DNA of 10,148 nt from Lentisphaeria bacterium. GTDB lineage: Bacteria > Verrucomicrobiota > Lentisphaeria > Victivallales > UBA1829. Below are positions 1 to 6,542 of this stretch, piece after piece (positions within the stretch are counted from its first letter, which is position 1; every line of letters begins with the position of its first letter). The stretch lies in contig JAFVRL010000234.1 in NCBI GenBank assembly GCA_017504325.1, forward strand, positions 1 to 10,148. Direction: 5' to 3'. The position numbers and the translations under genes are program-made. Below the pieces are notes generated by a model, which was not told the DNA's origin, made no database searches, and saw only the letters and a list, made by a program, of their open reading frames with translations.

Positions 1-1
1 G

Positions 2-175
2 CCTCTGGCTTTGTGTGAATATAATGCCGGATTGACCAGAGCAAAAAAGTGGCAGCCCGAAACTGGAAATGGAGAGGTTATCAGCCGTATTGGTATCGCC
101 TCCACGAAACAGTATGTGAAAGATATTCTTAAACGGCATCAGAAATACAGAAAAGAATGGAAAGACCCCCGATGA
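2..175 (+). CDS. Lytic murein transglycosylase, C-terminal end only (partial)
   Basis: The frame open from base 2 encodes the last 57 residues of a protein that begins before the window and ends at TGA 173-175. It contains 'ALCEYNAG', which matches the conserved A-x-x-x-YNAG motif near the end of the SLT (Slt70/MltC-type) catalytic domain. This is followed by a Trp after 'RAKK' and an 'STKQYVKDIL' segment like the closing helix of that domain. Members of the family cleave the glycan strand of peptidoglycan in the periplasm, forming 1,6-anhydro-muramyl ends. The catalytic glutamate and any signal peptide lie outside the window, so activity and exact subfamily cannot be judged. The basic tail (KRHQKYRKEWKDPR) ends four bases into the next gene: the ATG at 172 overlaps this stop as ATGA, which points to translational coupling. 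Confidence 0.8.
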   Translation, partial: PLALCEYNAGLTRAKKWQPETGNGEVISRIGIASTKQYVKDILKRHQKYRKEWKDPR

Positions 176-891
176 AAAAGATACTTTTGTTATTTCTTAT
201 TCTGATGTGCGGGGGCGGAGTTGCTGAAAATGTGTTTGCCGCACCGGGAAAAGGACCGCAGAAGATCCGGATCGATTTCACCTCTTCCGCCAAAAGCGGT
301 AAGAGTGTGACCGGCGGCTGGCATTATAAAGGGAAACCCTTTACCAGAGATATTGATTTTTCCATTGTGGAACTCAAAGGTGTACGGGTGTTGCAGGTGT
401 CGTCCAGAAAAAGTTCCGGTACGATCCTTTATGATCTTTCCACCATTGATCTTGTGAAATTTCCTTTAATGCGCTGGAAATGGATGGCAGTACGGCTTCC
501 GGCGGGGGCATGTGCCACAAATCCCCGGAAAGATGATCAGGTGCTTGCTGTTTGCGCCGGGGCAGGGCGTCCCAGGACAAATTCTGTTGCTTTCCGCTGG
601 GAAACAGAGACAGTAAAAGGAACGAAAGGGATTTCACGGTACGGATTGGGAATGGTTCTTGTTAACTGGTTTGCCATGCGTAACCGTACAGATAAACTGA
701 ATTGCTGGTATGTGGAGGAAGTGAATCTTCTTGAACATCTCCGGAAACTTTTTCCCAAAGGGATCCCCAAAACAGATCTTGCCTTGAGTATTACCGGAAA
801 TTCCCAATATACCGGAACAGATTCTCTGGGGTATATAGAATATCTGGAGTTTCTGCCGATTTCTGAAAAAGGTAAATTATCGTTACAGTAA
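172..891 (+). CDS. Secreted DUF3047 family protein
   Basis: This 239-residue protein of unknown function resembles the DUF3047 family. I chose ATG 172 because it gives a classical signal peptide: two lysines, a hydrophobic stretch at about residues 4-18, and a likely signal peptidase site after V-F-A near residue 23. An in-frame ATG at 157 would add five polar residues (MERPP) in front. The mature part has the family's features: a 'VLQVSSRKSSGTILYDLS' strand region (73-90), 'FPLMRWKWMAVRLPAGA' (97-113), an acidic 'RKDDQVLAV' region (119-127), a central strand with 'VNWFAMRN' (164-171), 'WYVEEVNL' (179-186) and a C-terminal 'YIEYLEFLPI'. The fold is probably a beta-sandwich, by inference. Export to the periplasm and coupling to a transglycosylase suggest a cell-wall or carbohydrate-related role, but the family has no established biochemical function. 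The pyrF gene follows 38 bp later with no terminator between. Confidence 0.8.
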   Translation: MKKILLLFLILMCGGGVAENVFAAPGKGPQKIRIDFTSSAKSGKSVTGGWHYKGKPFTRDIDFSIVELKGVRVLQVSSRKSSGTILYDLSTIDLVKFPLMRWKWMAVRLPAGACATNPRKDDQVLAVCAGAGRPRTNSVAFRWETETVKGTKGISRYGLGMVLVNWFAMRNRTDKLNCWYVEEVNLLEHLRKLFPKGIPKTDLALSITGNSQYTGTDSLGYIEYLEFLPISEKGKLSLQ

Positions 892-929
892 TACTATTAT
901 ACATGTTCAAAAGATAAAAGGAGAAAAAA

Positions 930-1745
930 ATGAAATTTTATGAGAAACTTGCTGCCGCATGGGAGAATACAAATTCTCTTGTTTGCGTTGGCCTGGATCC
1001 GGATTTGAAAAAACTTCCGGAGTGTCTGAAAAATGAAAAATACCCCATTTTCAAATTCAATCAGGCTCTTATTGATGCTACAAAAGATCACGCCTGCTGT
1101 TACAAGCCCCAGGCTGCATATTATGCCGGTCAGGGTGCGGATGATGAACTTTTTATGACCATGGAATATCTGAAAGAAGTCTGTCCTGATACACCTGTTA
1201 TTCTTGATGCCAAAAGAGCAGATATCGGCAATACCACTATGATGTATGCGCTGGAAGCCTTTGATCGGTACAAAGCAGATGCTGTGACCGTCAACCCCTA
1301 TATGGGGATGGATGCCCTCAAACCCTTCCTTGATTATGAGGATAAGGGTGTTGTGGTACTTTGCCGTACCTCCAACAAAGGGGCAAAGGAGATCCAGGAA
1401 ATGCGTCTTGCCGACGGAAGAGAGTTGTATAAATATGTTGCATCCCTCATTGCCGGTCCCTGGAACTACAACAAAAATACCATGCTTGTAGCCGGAGCAA
1501 CTTTCCCGGAAGAGTTGGGTGAGATCCGGCAGATCGTGGGAGATACTCCTCTTCTTGTTCCCGGGATCGGGGCGCAGGGCGGAGATCTGGAAGGCGTATT
1601 GAAAAACGGTCTAACCGCAAATAAGACCGGACTTGTCATCAACTCTTCCCGCGGACTCATCTATGCTTCTTCCGGTACAGATTTTGCGGAAAAAGCGCAG
1701 GAAGAAGCTCTGAAACTGAAAAATGCCATCAATGCTTTCCGTTGA
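930..1745 (+). CDS. pyrF: Orotidine 5'-phosphate decarboxylase
   Basis: PyrF catalyses the last step of de novo UMP synthesis, decarboxylating orotidine 5'-monophosphate in the cytoplasm. The 271-residue length and sequence fit the longer (type 2) bacterial OMP decarboxylases. Visible landmarks are 'VCVGLDPD' (18-25), substrate-region 'FKFNQALIDA' (41-50), the catalytic charged network 'LDAKRADIGNT' (92-102, with D93, K95 and D98), 'VNPYMGMDAL' (121-130), 'LVPGIGAQGG' (209-218) and a phosphate-binding-type 'NSSRG' (238-242). AAAGGAG at 917-923 lies six bases before the ATG and fixes the start. The gene sits 38 bp after the DUF3047 gene and 35 bp before an aminotransferase gene, with no terminator on either side, so it is probably part of one transcript. 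No other pyrimidine genes are nearby. Confidence 0.95.
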   Translation: MKFYEKLAAAWENTNSLVCVGLDPDLKKLPECLKNEKYPIFKFNQALIDATKDHACCYKPQAAYYAGQGADDELFMTMEYLKEVCPDTPVILDAKRADIGNTTMMYALEAFDRYKADAVTVNPYMGMDALKPFLDYEDKGVVVLCRTSNKGAKEIQEMRLADGRELYKYVASLIAGPWNYNKNTMLVAGATFPEELGEIRQIVGDTPLLVPGIGAQGGDLEGVLKNGLTANKTGLVINSSRGLIYASSGTDFAEKAQEEALKLKNAINAFR

Positions 1746-1780
1746 GAAAGTTTGAAAATCAAATTTATAAGGAGTGAGAT

Positions 1781-2902
1781 ATGATCCCTTTTATTGATCT
1801 TAAAGGCCAGTATGCCAAACTCGAAGAAAATGTGGATAAAGCCATCAAGAAAGTATTGATGCACGGTCAGTATATTCTGGGGCCGGAAGTGGCGGAACTG
1901 GAAAAACAGCTTGCGGAATTTGCCGGAACAAAATACTGTCTTGCCTGTTCCAGCGGTACAGACGCTCTCCTTATGGCAATGATGGTAATGGATTTCAAGG
2001 CGGGTGACGCAGTATTCACCACTCCCTTCACCTTCTTTGCCACCGTGGAAACCATCGCTCTTACCGGTGCCACCCCTGTTTTTGCCGATGTGGAACCTGA
2101 TACCTACAATATGGACCCTGCAAAACTGCGGGAAGCCATCCTGAAAGTAAAAGCGGAAGGTAAACTTACGCCCAAAGCCATCGTTGCGGTGGATATTTTC
2201 GGACAGTGCGCGGATTATGATGCCATTTCCGCTATTGCTGACGAGTTCGGACTTCCCATTATTGAAGATGCGGCACAGTCCATGGGGGCTGTTTATAAAG
2301 GAAAACGCGCGCCCTCTTTCGGGAAGATCGGCTGCACAAGTTTCTTTCCTGCCAAACCTCTGGGATGCTATGGCGACGGGGGAGCAGTTTTCACAGATGA
2401 CAAAGATCTTTATGACATCATGTATTCCATTCTTGTCCACGGCCGCGGCGGGGATAAATATGATAACATCCGTCTTGGTCTGAATGCCAGACTGGATACC
2501 ATTCAGGCAGCTGTACTTCTGGAAAAACTCAAACTCTTTGAAAACGAGATCGAACTGCGTCAGCAGGTGACAAAGTGGTATAAAGAGGAACTGGACGGCG
2601 TATTGCAGATCCCTGTTGTAAAGGAAGGCAATGTATCTGTCTGGGCGCAGTATTGCCCCATGTCCCCCAAGTTTGAAGCGATCCAGGCGGCACTCAAAGA
2701 GGCAGATATTCCCTCTGCAAGATATTATCCCATTCCCATGCATCTCTTGGGAGCGATGAAATATCTGGGATACAAAAAAGGCGATATGCCTGTAGCTGAA
2801 AAAATTGCGGAAACGATTTTTGCATTGCCCATGCATCCCTATCTGGATCAGGCAACGGTCAAAAAGATCGCTTCTGTGATCAAAAGCGTTGTCAATAAAT
2901 AA
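1781..2902 (+). CDS. DegT/DnrJ/EryC1/StrS sugar aminotransferase, WbpE-like
   Basis: This 373-residue protein is a fold-type I PLP aminotransferase of the DegT family, which transfers an amino group (usually from glutamate) to a keto-sugar nucleotide. The best resemblance I recognise is to WbpE/WlbC enzymes, which make UDP-2-acetamido-3-amino-hexuronic acid for surface polysaccharide. Landmarks are 'IDLKGQY' (5-11), 'GQYILGPEVAELE' (29-41), 'SSGTDAL' for PLP phosphate binding (57-63), 'TPFTFFATVE' (81-90), 'IIEDAAQS' with D163 for the pyridine nitrogen, and 'SFFPAKPLGCYGDGGA' (187-202), where K192 is the expected Schiff-base lysine. 'NARLDTIQAA' (235-244) is also typical. AAGGAG at 1769-1774 sets the start. 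It follows pyrF at 35 bp and ends the operon at a strong terminator. The partner oxidase, acetyltransferase and epimerase genes of a WbpE pathway are not in the window, so the exact substrate is inferred. Confidence 0.9.
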   Translation: MIPFIDLKGQYAKLEENVDKAIKKVLMHGQYILGPEVAELEKQLAEFAGTKYCLACSSGTDALLMAMMVMDFKAGDAVFTTPFTFFATVETIALTGATPVFADVEPDTYNMDPAKLREAILKVKAEGKLTPKAIVAVDIFGQCADYDAISAIADEFGLPIIEDAAQSMGAVYKGKRAPSFGKIGCTSFFPAKPLGCYGDGGAVFTDDKDLYDIMYSILVHGRGGDKYDNIRLGLNARLDTIQAAVLLEKLKLFENEIELRQQVTKWYKEELDGVLQIPVVKEGNVSVWAQYCPMSPKFEAIQAALKEADIPSARYYPIPMHLLGAMKYLGYKKGDMPVAEKIAETIFALPMHPYLDQATVKKIASVIKSVVNK

Positions 2903-2924
2903 AACAGTTTTTCCATAGTTCGAT

Positions 2925-2960
2925 CAGGGAAGGGGAGTGTATCCTTTTCCCTGTTTTTTT
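2925..2960 (+). terminator. Intrinsic terminator after the aminotransferase
   Basis: A 29-base hairpin (2925-2953) pairs CAGGGAA with TTCCCTG, extends through two G-U pairs and three more pairs to about 12 bp, and has a five-base loop (GTGTA). Seven T residues follow directly (2954-2960). It ends transcription of the leftmost operon. The last two T residues overlap the stop codon of the AraC-type gene on the other strand. Read on the minus strand the hairpin lacks a T-run, so it probably works mainly in the plus direction. Confidence 0.85.
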
Positions 2961-3825
2961 ATTCCGGAGAGAGCTGTATTCCTATTCCTGCGGAATGACT
3001 TCCGGATACTTCTTTTTCAGAAGATACCTTTTCCATCTGATGCAGTTCCCTGTATTTTGCAGGGGGAGTACCGAATATTTTACGGAACATCCTTGAAAAA
3101 TGGAAGCGGTCATTTACTCCGATAAGTTCACAGATTTCATCAATGCTTGTTTCGCCTTCCTCAAGGAGCTGGGCTGCCTGCATGTATCTTACATTCAGAA
3201 GATATTGATGCGGGGTGCTTCCGGTAAATGCCGTGAAGCGGCGCAGAAAGGTGCGTTTTGTCATTTTTGCTTTTGCTGCCAGACCATCCAGATCCAGTTC
3301 TTCTGTCATGTGACTGCGCAATACATCACAGATCCTTGCAATCCGCATATCCGGCTGCAGTCTGGTAAGAGCTTCTTCCGGGAGTTTGGAAAGGGCAAGG
3401 GAGGTCAAGGCTGTTGCCAGAAGGATCTGACGGTTGGAACTTTTCAGTTCCGTACCCGGCACAAGTTTCCGCAGTTCCTCCAGAAGCACTTGCAGTTCGG
3501 GGGTGATTTCAACAGCATTGCACAAATGGGAACTGCTTCCGGAATATAGAGTTGTTTCAAAGTGGAAATACAGTTGTTTCGGATTGCCGGTGCAGCAGGA
3601 AACAAGATCATTATGCGGCGGCAGAAGATAGATATATCCGGGCAGAAGATCAAATTTTTTCCCGTTGGCGATTATGGCTGCCCCGGGTGCATCCTGACAG
3701 TAAAGACGCCAGAAATGGGCAGGAAGATGCCGATTGTTCCAAAAGGGACCCAGACGCACCTGACCGCATCCGGCAATACGGAAACGGAAACTTTCCCTTA
3801 AAAGTTTTTTGTCATTTTTCTTCAT
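2959..3825 (-). CDS. AraC-family transcriptional regulator
   Basis: This one-component regulator is 288 residues from the chosen start. The N-terminal half (about 15-95) is a cupin-like sensing domain with 'GCGQVRLGPFW', 'FWRLYCQDAPGA' and 'GYIYLLPPHNDL'. The C-terminal part (about 161-261) is a two-helix-turn-helix AraC/XylS domain: 'LDLDGLAAKAKMTKRTFLRRF' is the first HTH, and 'TSIDEICELIGVNDRFHFSRMF' followed by 'FGTPPAKYREL' is the second HTH with the family signature. I prefer ATG 3825 because GCAGG lies about six bases before it. An in-frame ATG at 3846 (seven residues more) has no visible ribosome site. The gene is divergent from a GH29 fucosidase gene, with promoters interlocked between them, so that gene is the likely target, perhaps along with self-regulation. 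The ligand is probably a sugar released from fucosylated glycans, by inference only. Confidence 0.9.
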   Translation of the reverse strand: MKKNDKKLLRESFRFRIAGCGQVRLGPFWNNRHLPAHFWRLYCQDAPGAAIIANGKKFDLLPGYIYLLPPHNDLVSCCTGNPKQLYFHFETTLYSGSSSHLCNAVEITPELQVLLEELRKLVPGTELKSSNRQILLATALTSLALSKLPEEALTRLQPDMRIARICDVLRSHMTEELDLDGLAAKAKMTKRTFLRRFTAFTGSTPHQYLLNVRYMQAAQLLEEGETSIDEICELIGVNDRFHFSRMFRKIFGTPPAKYRELHQMEKVSSEKEVSGSHSAGIGIQLSPE

Positions 3826-3856
3826 AATAAACCTGCAAAAATTCATGGAAAAAAGT

Positions 3857-3885
3857 TTGCTTTTTACATATTACCTTGTTATAAT
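3857..3885 (+). promoter_or_regulatory. Promoter of the fucosidase gene
   Basis: The -35 box TTGCTT (3857-3862) and a perfect -10 box TATAAT (3880-3885) are 17 bp apart, a textbook sigma70 arrangement. Transcription should begin near 3892, leaving a leader of roughly 58 bases before the ATG at 3950. The -10 overlaps the -10 of the opposing promoter. Confidence 0.75.
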
Positions 3886-3911
3886 ATACACATAGAAGGA
3901 TTTTATTGCAA
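3883..3911 (-). promoter_or_regulatory. Promoter of the AraC-type regulator gene
   Basis: On the minus strand, -35 TTGCAA (3906-3911) and -10 TATATT (3883-3888) are 17 bp apart. Transcription should begin near 3876, about 50 bases before the start codon at 3825. The -10 box shares three bases with the TATAAT of the plus-strand promoter, so the two cannot easily be occupied by polymerase together. Confidence 0.65.
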
Positions 3912-3949
3912 ACCGTTCACGATATAAAAAAACAGTAAAGGAGTTTTTT

Positions 3950-5215
3950 ATGGCGAAAGATTATTTGAAATGGTTTATCCATGACCGTTTCGGCATGTTT
4001 ATCCACTGGGGACTTTATTCTGTTCCCGGAAGGCATGAATGGCTGAAAAATCACGAAAGACTCAATGATGAACAGTATCAGAGATTTTTTGATGCCTTCA
4101 ATCCGGATATGTTTGATCCGAAAGCATGGGCAAAGGCCGCTGCCGCCGCCGGTATGAAATATTTTGTGGTCACTACAAAGCATCACGAAGGCTTCTGCAT
4201 GTTCGACTCCCACTACACGGATTTCAAGATCACCAATACGGCTTACGGCAAAGATGCCATAAGAGAAATCGTGGATGCCTTCAGAGCGGAAAATATCAAA
4301 GTGGGCTTCTATCACTCTCTCATTGACTGGCATCATCCCCATTATGTCATCGACAGCGTAAATTACCCCTCCGGACTGGGCAAAACCATAGAAGAACTTG
4401 CCGAAATGAACAAGGGCAGAGATCAGAAGATCTATATCAAATATCTGCATGATTCTGTCCGTCAGCTCCTCACCGAATACGGTAAAATCGACATTATCTG
4501 GTTCGATTTCTCCTTCCCCGAACCCAAATATCCCACAGGCAAGGGCAGAGAAGCATGGGATTCTGAAAATCTGGTGAAAATGATCCGGGAATTGCAGCCG
4601 GGAATCATTATCAACAACCGTCTTGATCTGCCGGATATGGAAGATGTCCTTACCCCTGAACAGGTAATGCCGGAAGAGAAAGTGACCAGCCTCAAAGGTA
4701 CAGTCAGCGACGTCTGGGAAGGCTGTCAGACCTTCTCCGGTCCCTGGGGTTACGGACGGGATTTCAATACCTGGAAGAGTGCCAAACAGTGTATTGACCT
4801 TCTCATCAATCATGTCTGCCGTGACGGAAACCTGCTTATGAATGTAGGACCCAACGGACGCGGTTACATCGAAGACAGAGCCATGGAGCGTCTTGCTGAT
4901 TATGCAAAATGGATGAAGTTCCACTCTTGTGCCATTTACGGTTGCGGTATGGCTCCGGATGAGTTCCCTGAACCCAGAGATTGCCGTTATACCTACAATA
5001 AAGAAACAAGGCAACTCTTTCTTCATGTGATGAATTGGCCCTGCTTTGCCATTCACCTGAAAAACATGTACGGCAAACTGAAATTTGCCAAACTCATGCT
5101 GGACGGCAGCGAGATCACCTTCACAGAAGATGAAGAAAGAAATACCGTTACATTGAAAGTTCCCATCACCAAACCGGATACGGAAGTACCGGTCATCGAA
5201 CTTTTCCTGAAATAA
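3950..5215 (+). CDS. GH29 alpha-L-fucosidase, cytoplasmic
   Basis: This 421-residue glycoside hydrolase should remove terminal alpha-L-fucose from glycans with retention of configuration. The N-terminal barrel shows the GH29 hallmarks: 'FGMFIHWGLYSVPG' (14-27), 'GMKYFVVTTKHHEGFCMFDS' (68-87), 'KVGFYHSLIDWHHP' (117-130) and 'DIIWFDFSFPE' (181-191), where D186 aligns with the catalytic nucleophile. 'DVWEGCQTFSGPWGY' (254-268, E257) and 'NLLMNVGPNGRG' (294-305) follow. About 90 C-terminal residues form the usual beta domain. AAAGGAG at 3937-3943 fixes the start. There is no signal peptide, so it acts in the cytoplasm on imported fucosides. The gene stands alone between its own promoter and terminator, divergent from an AraC-type regulator, and no transporter is adjacent. 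GH29 also includes enzymes with other glycosidic specificities, so the exact linkage is not fixed. Confidence 0.9.
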   Translation: MAKDYLKWFIHDRFGMFIHWGLYSVPGRHEWLKNHERLNDEQYQRFFDAFNPDMFDPKAWAKAAAAAGMKYFVVTTKHHEGFCMFDSHYTDFKITNTAYGKDAIREIVDAFRAENIKVGFYHSLIDWHHPHYVIDSVNYPSGLGKTIEELAEMNKGRDQKIYIKYLHDSVRQLLTEYGKIDIIWFDFSFPEPKYPTGKGREAWDSENLVKMIRELQPGIIINNRLDLPDMEDVLTPEQVMPEEKVTSLKGTVSDVWEGCQTFSGPWGYGRDFNTWKSAKQCIDLLINHVCRDGNLLMNVGPNGRGYIEDRAMERLADYAKWMKFHSCAIYGCGMAPDEFPEPRDCRYTYNKETRQLFLHVMNWPCFAIHLKNMYGKLKFAKLMLDGSEITFTEDEERNTVTLKVPITKPDTEVPVIELFLK

Positions 5216-5230
5216 GGATGAACCTTTTTG

Positions 5231-5274
5231 AAAGGCTGTGCCGTATCCTTGATGGAACTGCGCAGCCTTTTTTT
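5231..5274 (+). terminator. Intrinsic terminator after the fucosidase
   Basis: AAAGGCTGTGC (5231-5241) pairs with GCGCAGCCTTT (5260-5270) as an 11 bp stem with one G-U pair and an 18-base loop. It continues into a run of seven T residues (5268-5274). It lies between the convergent stops of the fucosidase (5215) and ispE (5292). On the minus strand the hairpin has no T-run after it, so it serves mainly the plus-strand gene, though it could slow transcription from ispE. Confidence 0.85.
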
Positions 5275-5291
5275 ATTTGCAGGTTCTGTTA

Positions 5292-6161
5292 TCAGCCCTT
5301 GAAAAAGCGTATGTTGGCGGAAGAAAAATATTCTTTCTCCTTTTCAAACATCTTTTCTCTTGCTTTTTCGTCTTCAAAGAGGGCAAAGACAGTCGGACCG
5401 CTGCCGCTTACAAGAGGTGTGCCGCCATAAGATCTGAAGCGGGAAAAAATCATTTCCAGAAGAGGAAATTTTTTCAACAGTGCCTTTTGCAGATCGTTGC
5501 GCAGGGAGTTTTTCAAAAGCAAAATATCTCCCTCTTCCACACCTTTTACCGCATCCGACAATACGGGAGCTTCTTCCAGAGATGTCCAGTTGATATGAGA
5601 GTATGCCCATTTGGCACTTACGGGAAAACCCGGTGCCGCAAATAAAAGAGGAAAATGGATCGTTTTTTTTATGGATAACGGGGTCAGTTTTTCTCCTCTG
5701 CCGGTTGCGGAACAGGGGGTGTTTTTCAGGAAAAAAGGAACATCGGAACCGATGGAAAGGGCAAGAGAAAAAAGTTCTTCTTCCGGAAGACATTGATAAT
5801 ATTCCTGCATGGCAAGAAGGGTGACTGCCGCATCGGAAGAACCTCCGCCCATCCCTGCGGCAACCGGATTGCCTTTTTCCAGATCTATGGATATGCCTTT
5901 ATTTTTCAGACACGCTTTCTCATAATATTTTTCTGCGGCTTTCCAACACAGATTTCTGTTGTCACAGGGAACGGAATCGTCTGTGCATCTTATGGAGATC
6001 CCGGGAGATTTTTCAAAGGAGAATGCAAGGGAATCCCGGACGGCTGTCACGGGCAGGAACACTGTTTCGATTTCTGTAAAGGAATCCGGTCTTTTTCCCA
6101 CAGTACGGAGAAAAAGATTGGTCTTTGCATACGCCTTTTTTATGATCATATTTTCATTCAT
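5292..6161 (-). CDS. ispE: 4-diphosphocytidyl-2-C-methyl-D-erythritol kinase
   Basis: IspE phosphorylates CDP-methylerythritol with ATP in the non-mevalonate (MEP) pathway to isoprenoid precursors, in the cytoplasm. The 289-residue protein is a GHMP kinase of usual IspE length. Visible motifs are 'KAYAKTNLFL' (9-18, with the conserved K13 at the substrate site), the ATP-binding glycine-rich motif 'PVAAGMGGGSSDAA' (99-112), 'SIGSDVPFF' (136-144, with catalytic-type D140), 'APGFPVSAKWAY' (176-187) and the C-terminal GHMP motif 'VSGSGPTVFALF' (251-262). I chose ATG 6161 because AGAAGGA sits seven bases before it. An ATG at 6179 in the same frame would place that site inside the gene. A minus-strand TATAAT at 6219-6224 is a possible -10, but no convincing -35 is seen. 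No other MEP-pathway gene is adjacent. Confidence 0.93.
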   Translation of the reverse strand: MNENMIIKKAYAKTNLFLRTVGKRPDSFTEIETVFLPVTAVRDSLAFSFEKSPGISIRCTDDSVPCDNRNLCWKAAEKYYEKACLKNKGISIDLEKGNPVAAGMGGGSSDAAVTLLAMQEYYQCLPEEELFSLALSIGSDVPFFLKNTPCSATGRGEKLTPLSIKKTIHFPLLFAAPGFPVSAKWAYSHINWTSLEEAPVLSDAVKGVEEGDILLLKNSLRNDLQKALLKKFPLLEMIFSRFRSYGGTPLVSGSGPTVFALFEDEKAREKMFEKEKEYFSSANIRFFKG

Positions 6162-6327
6162 TTTACCATCCTTCTGCATTTGACACTATAAGATATACCG
6201 TAAAAGAGCATTATGCAAATTATATCGGGGCATTTATAAAGAGAATCATGCCGGAAACAGATTTTTCTTACAGTTCTTTCATAGAAATTGCAGAAATGGA
6301 AAAGTGGCGGGCTGCCGGTCAGAAGGG

Positions 6328-6456
6328 GAGGACTTTTAAAATCTGTCAAAAACATTTTTCCATTCAAGATTTTTAAGCAAAAATAATGCAGGAATATACT
6401 TTTTTAAAAATTATACAATCAAATGTGTTTGGACTTTCAGATTTTTGAGGACTTTT
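6328..6456 (+). repeat. Direct repeat GAGGACTTTT, two copies
   Basis: GAGGACTTTT occurs at 6328-6337 and again at 6447-6456, 119 bp apart. A partial copy, GGACTTT, lies at 6431-6437. The second copy overlaps the first bases of the predicted -35 box of the MFS gene promoter, so these could be regulator half-sites. The repeat is only ten bases, in low-complexity surroundings. Confidence 0.3.
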
Positions 6457-6484
6457 GAAATTACCTCTATTGAAAAAATATAAA
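6455..6484 (+). promoter_or_regulatory. Likely promoter of the MFS gene
   Basis: TTGAAA (6455-6460) and TATAAA (6479-6484) are 18 bp apart, each one mismatch from the sigma70 consensus. Transcription would start near 6491, about 50 bases before the preferred start codon. The surrounding A/T richness makes chance matches easier here than in the fucosidase promoter. Confidence 0.5.
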
Positions 6485-6542
6485 AAAATACTATTTTAAA
6501 AGGATATATTTCCGTTTTTAAAAAATAAGGATGTGCAGACAA

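Larger units (their letters stand above)
3855..3913. repeat. Inverted repeat GTTTGC/GCAAAC flanking the divergent promoters
   Basis: GTTTGC (3855-3860) and its reverse complement GCAAAC (3908-3913) enclose both promoters, with the centre of symmetry at base 3884 inside the shared -10 region. Each arm overlaps the -35 box of one promoter. The arms may be half-sites for the AraC-type regulator, or the symmetry may simply follow from both -35 boxes containing TTGC. Six-base arms are short, so chance cannot be excluded. Confidence 0.4.
6162..6542. other. AT-rich intergenic region between divergent ispE and the MFS gene
   Basis: This stretch of about 380 bp separates two divergent genes. It holds the ribosome site of ispE and a possible minus-strand -10 (TATAAT, 6219-6224). 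A plausible promoter for the MFS gene lies at 6455-6484, and the word GAGGACTTTT occurs twice (6328-6337, 6447-6456). A 42-residue open frame on the plus strand (6248-6376, beginning MPETDF) has only a weak purine stretch before it, no recognised similarity and no clear promoter, so I do not call it a gene. The part after 6340 is strongly AT-rich. No tRNA, small RNA with a terminator, or riboswitch pattern was recognised. Confidence 0.6.

Noticed and set aside
157..171. Upstream ATG at 157 as start of the DUF3047 protein
   Set aside because: It would place MERPP before the signal peptide and overlap the transglycosylase gene further. ATG 172 gives a standard signal peptide and an ATGA overlap.
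1661..2836. 391-codon open frame on the minus strand opposite the aminotransferase
   Set aside because: It mirrors the aminotransferase codons exactly, and its translation (rich in Phe, His and Ile) has no recognisable domain. The sense gene has intact PLP motifs and a ribosome site.
2925..2960. Bidirectional terminator serving the AraC-type gene as well
   Set aside because: On the minus strand the hairpin is not followed by a T-run, so intrinsic termination in that direction is not supported.
3917..5056. 379-codon open frame on the minus strand opposite the fucosidase
   Set aside because: It is codon-aligned with the GH29 gene, which has all family motifs, a promoter and a terminator. The antisense product matches nothing recognised.
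6158..6367. 69-codon minus-strand open frame overlapping the ispE start region
   Set aside because: It overlaps the 5' end of ispE in another frame, shows no recognisable domain, and spans the likely ispE promoter region.
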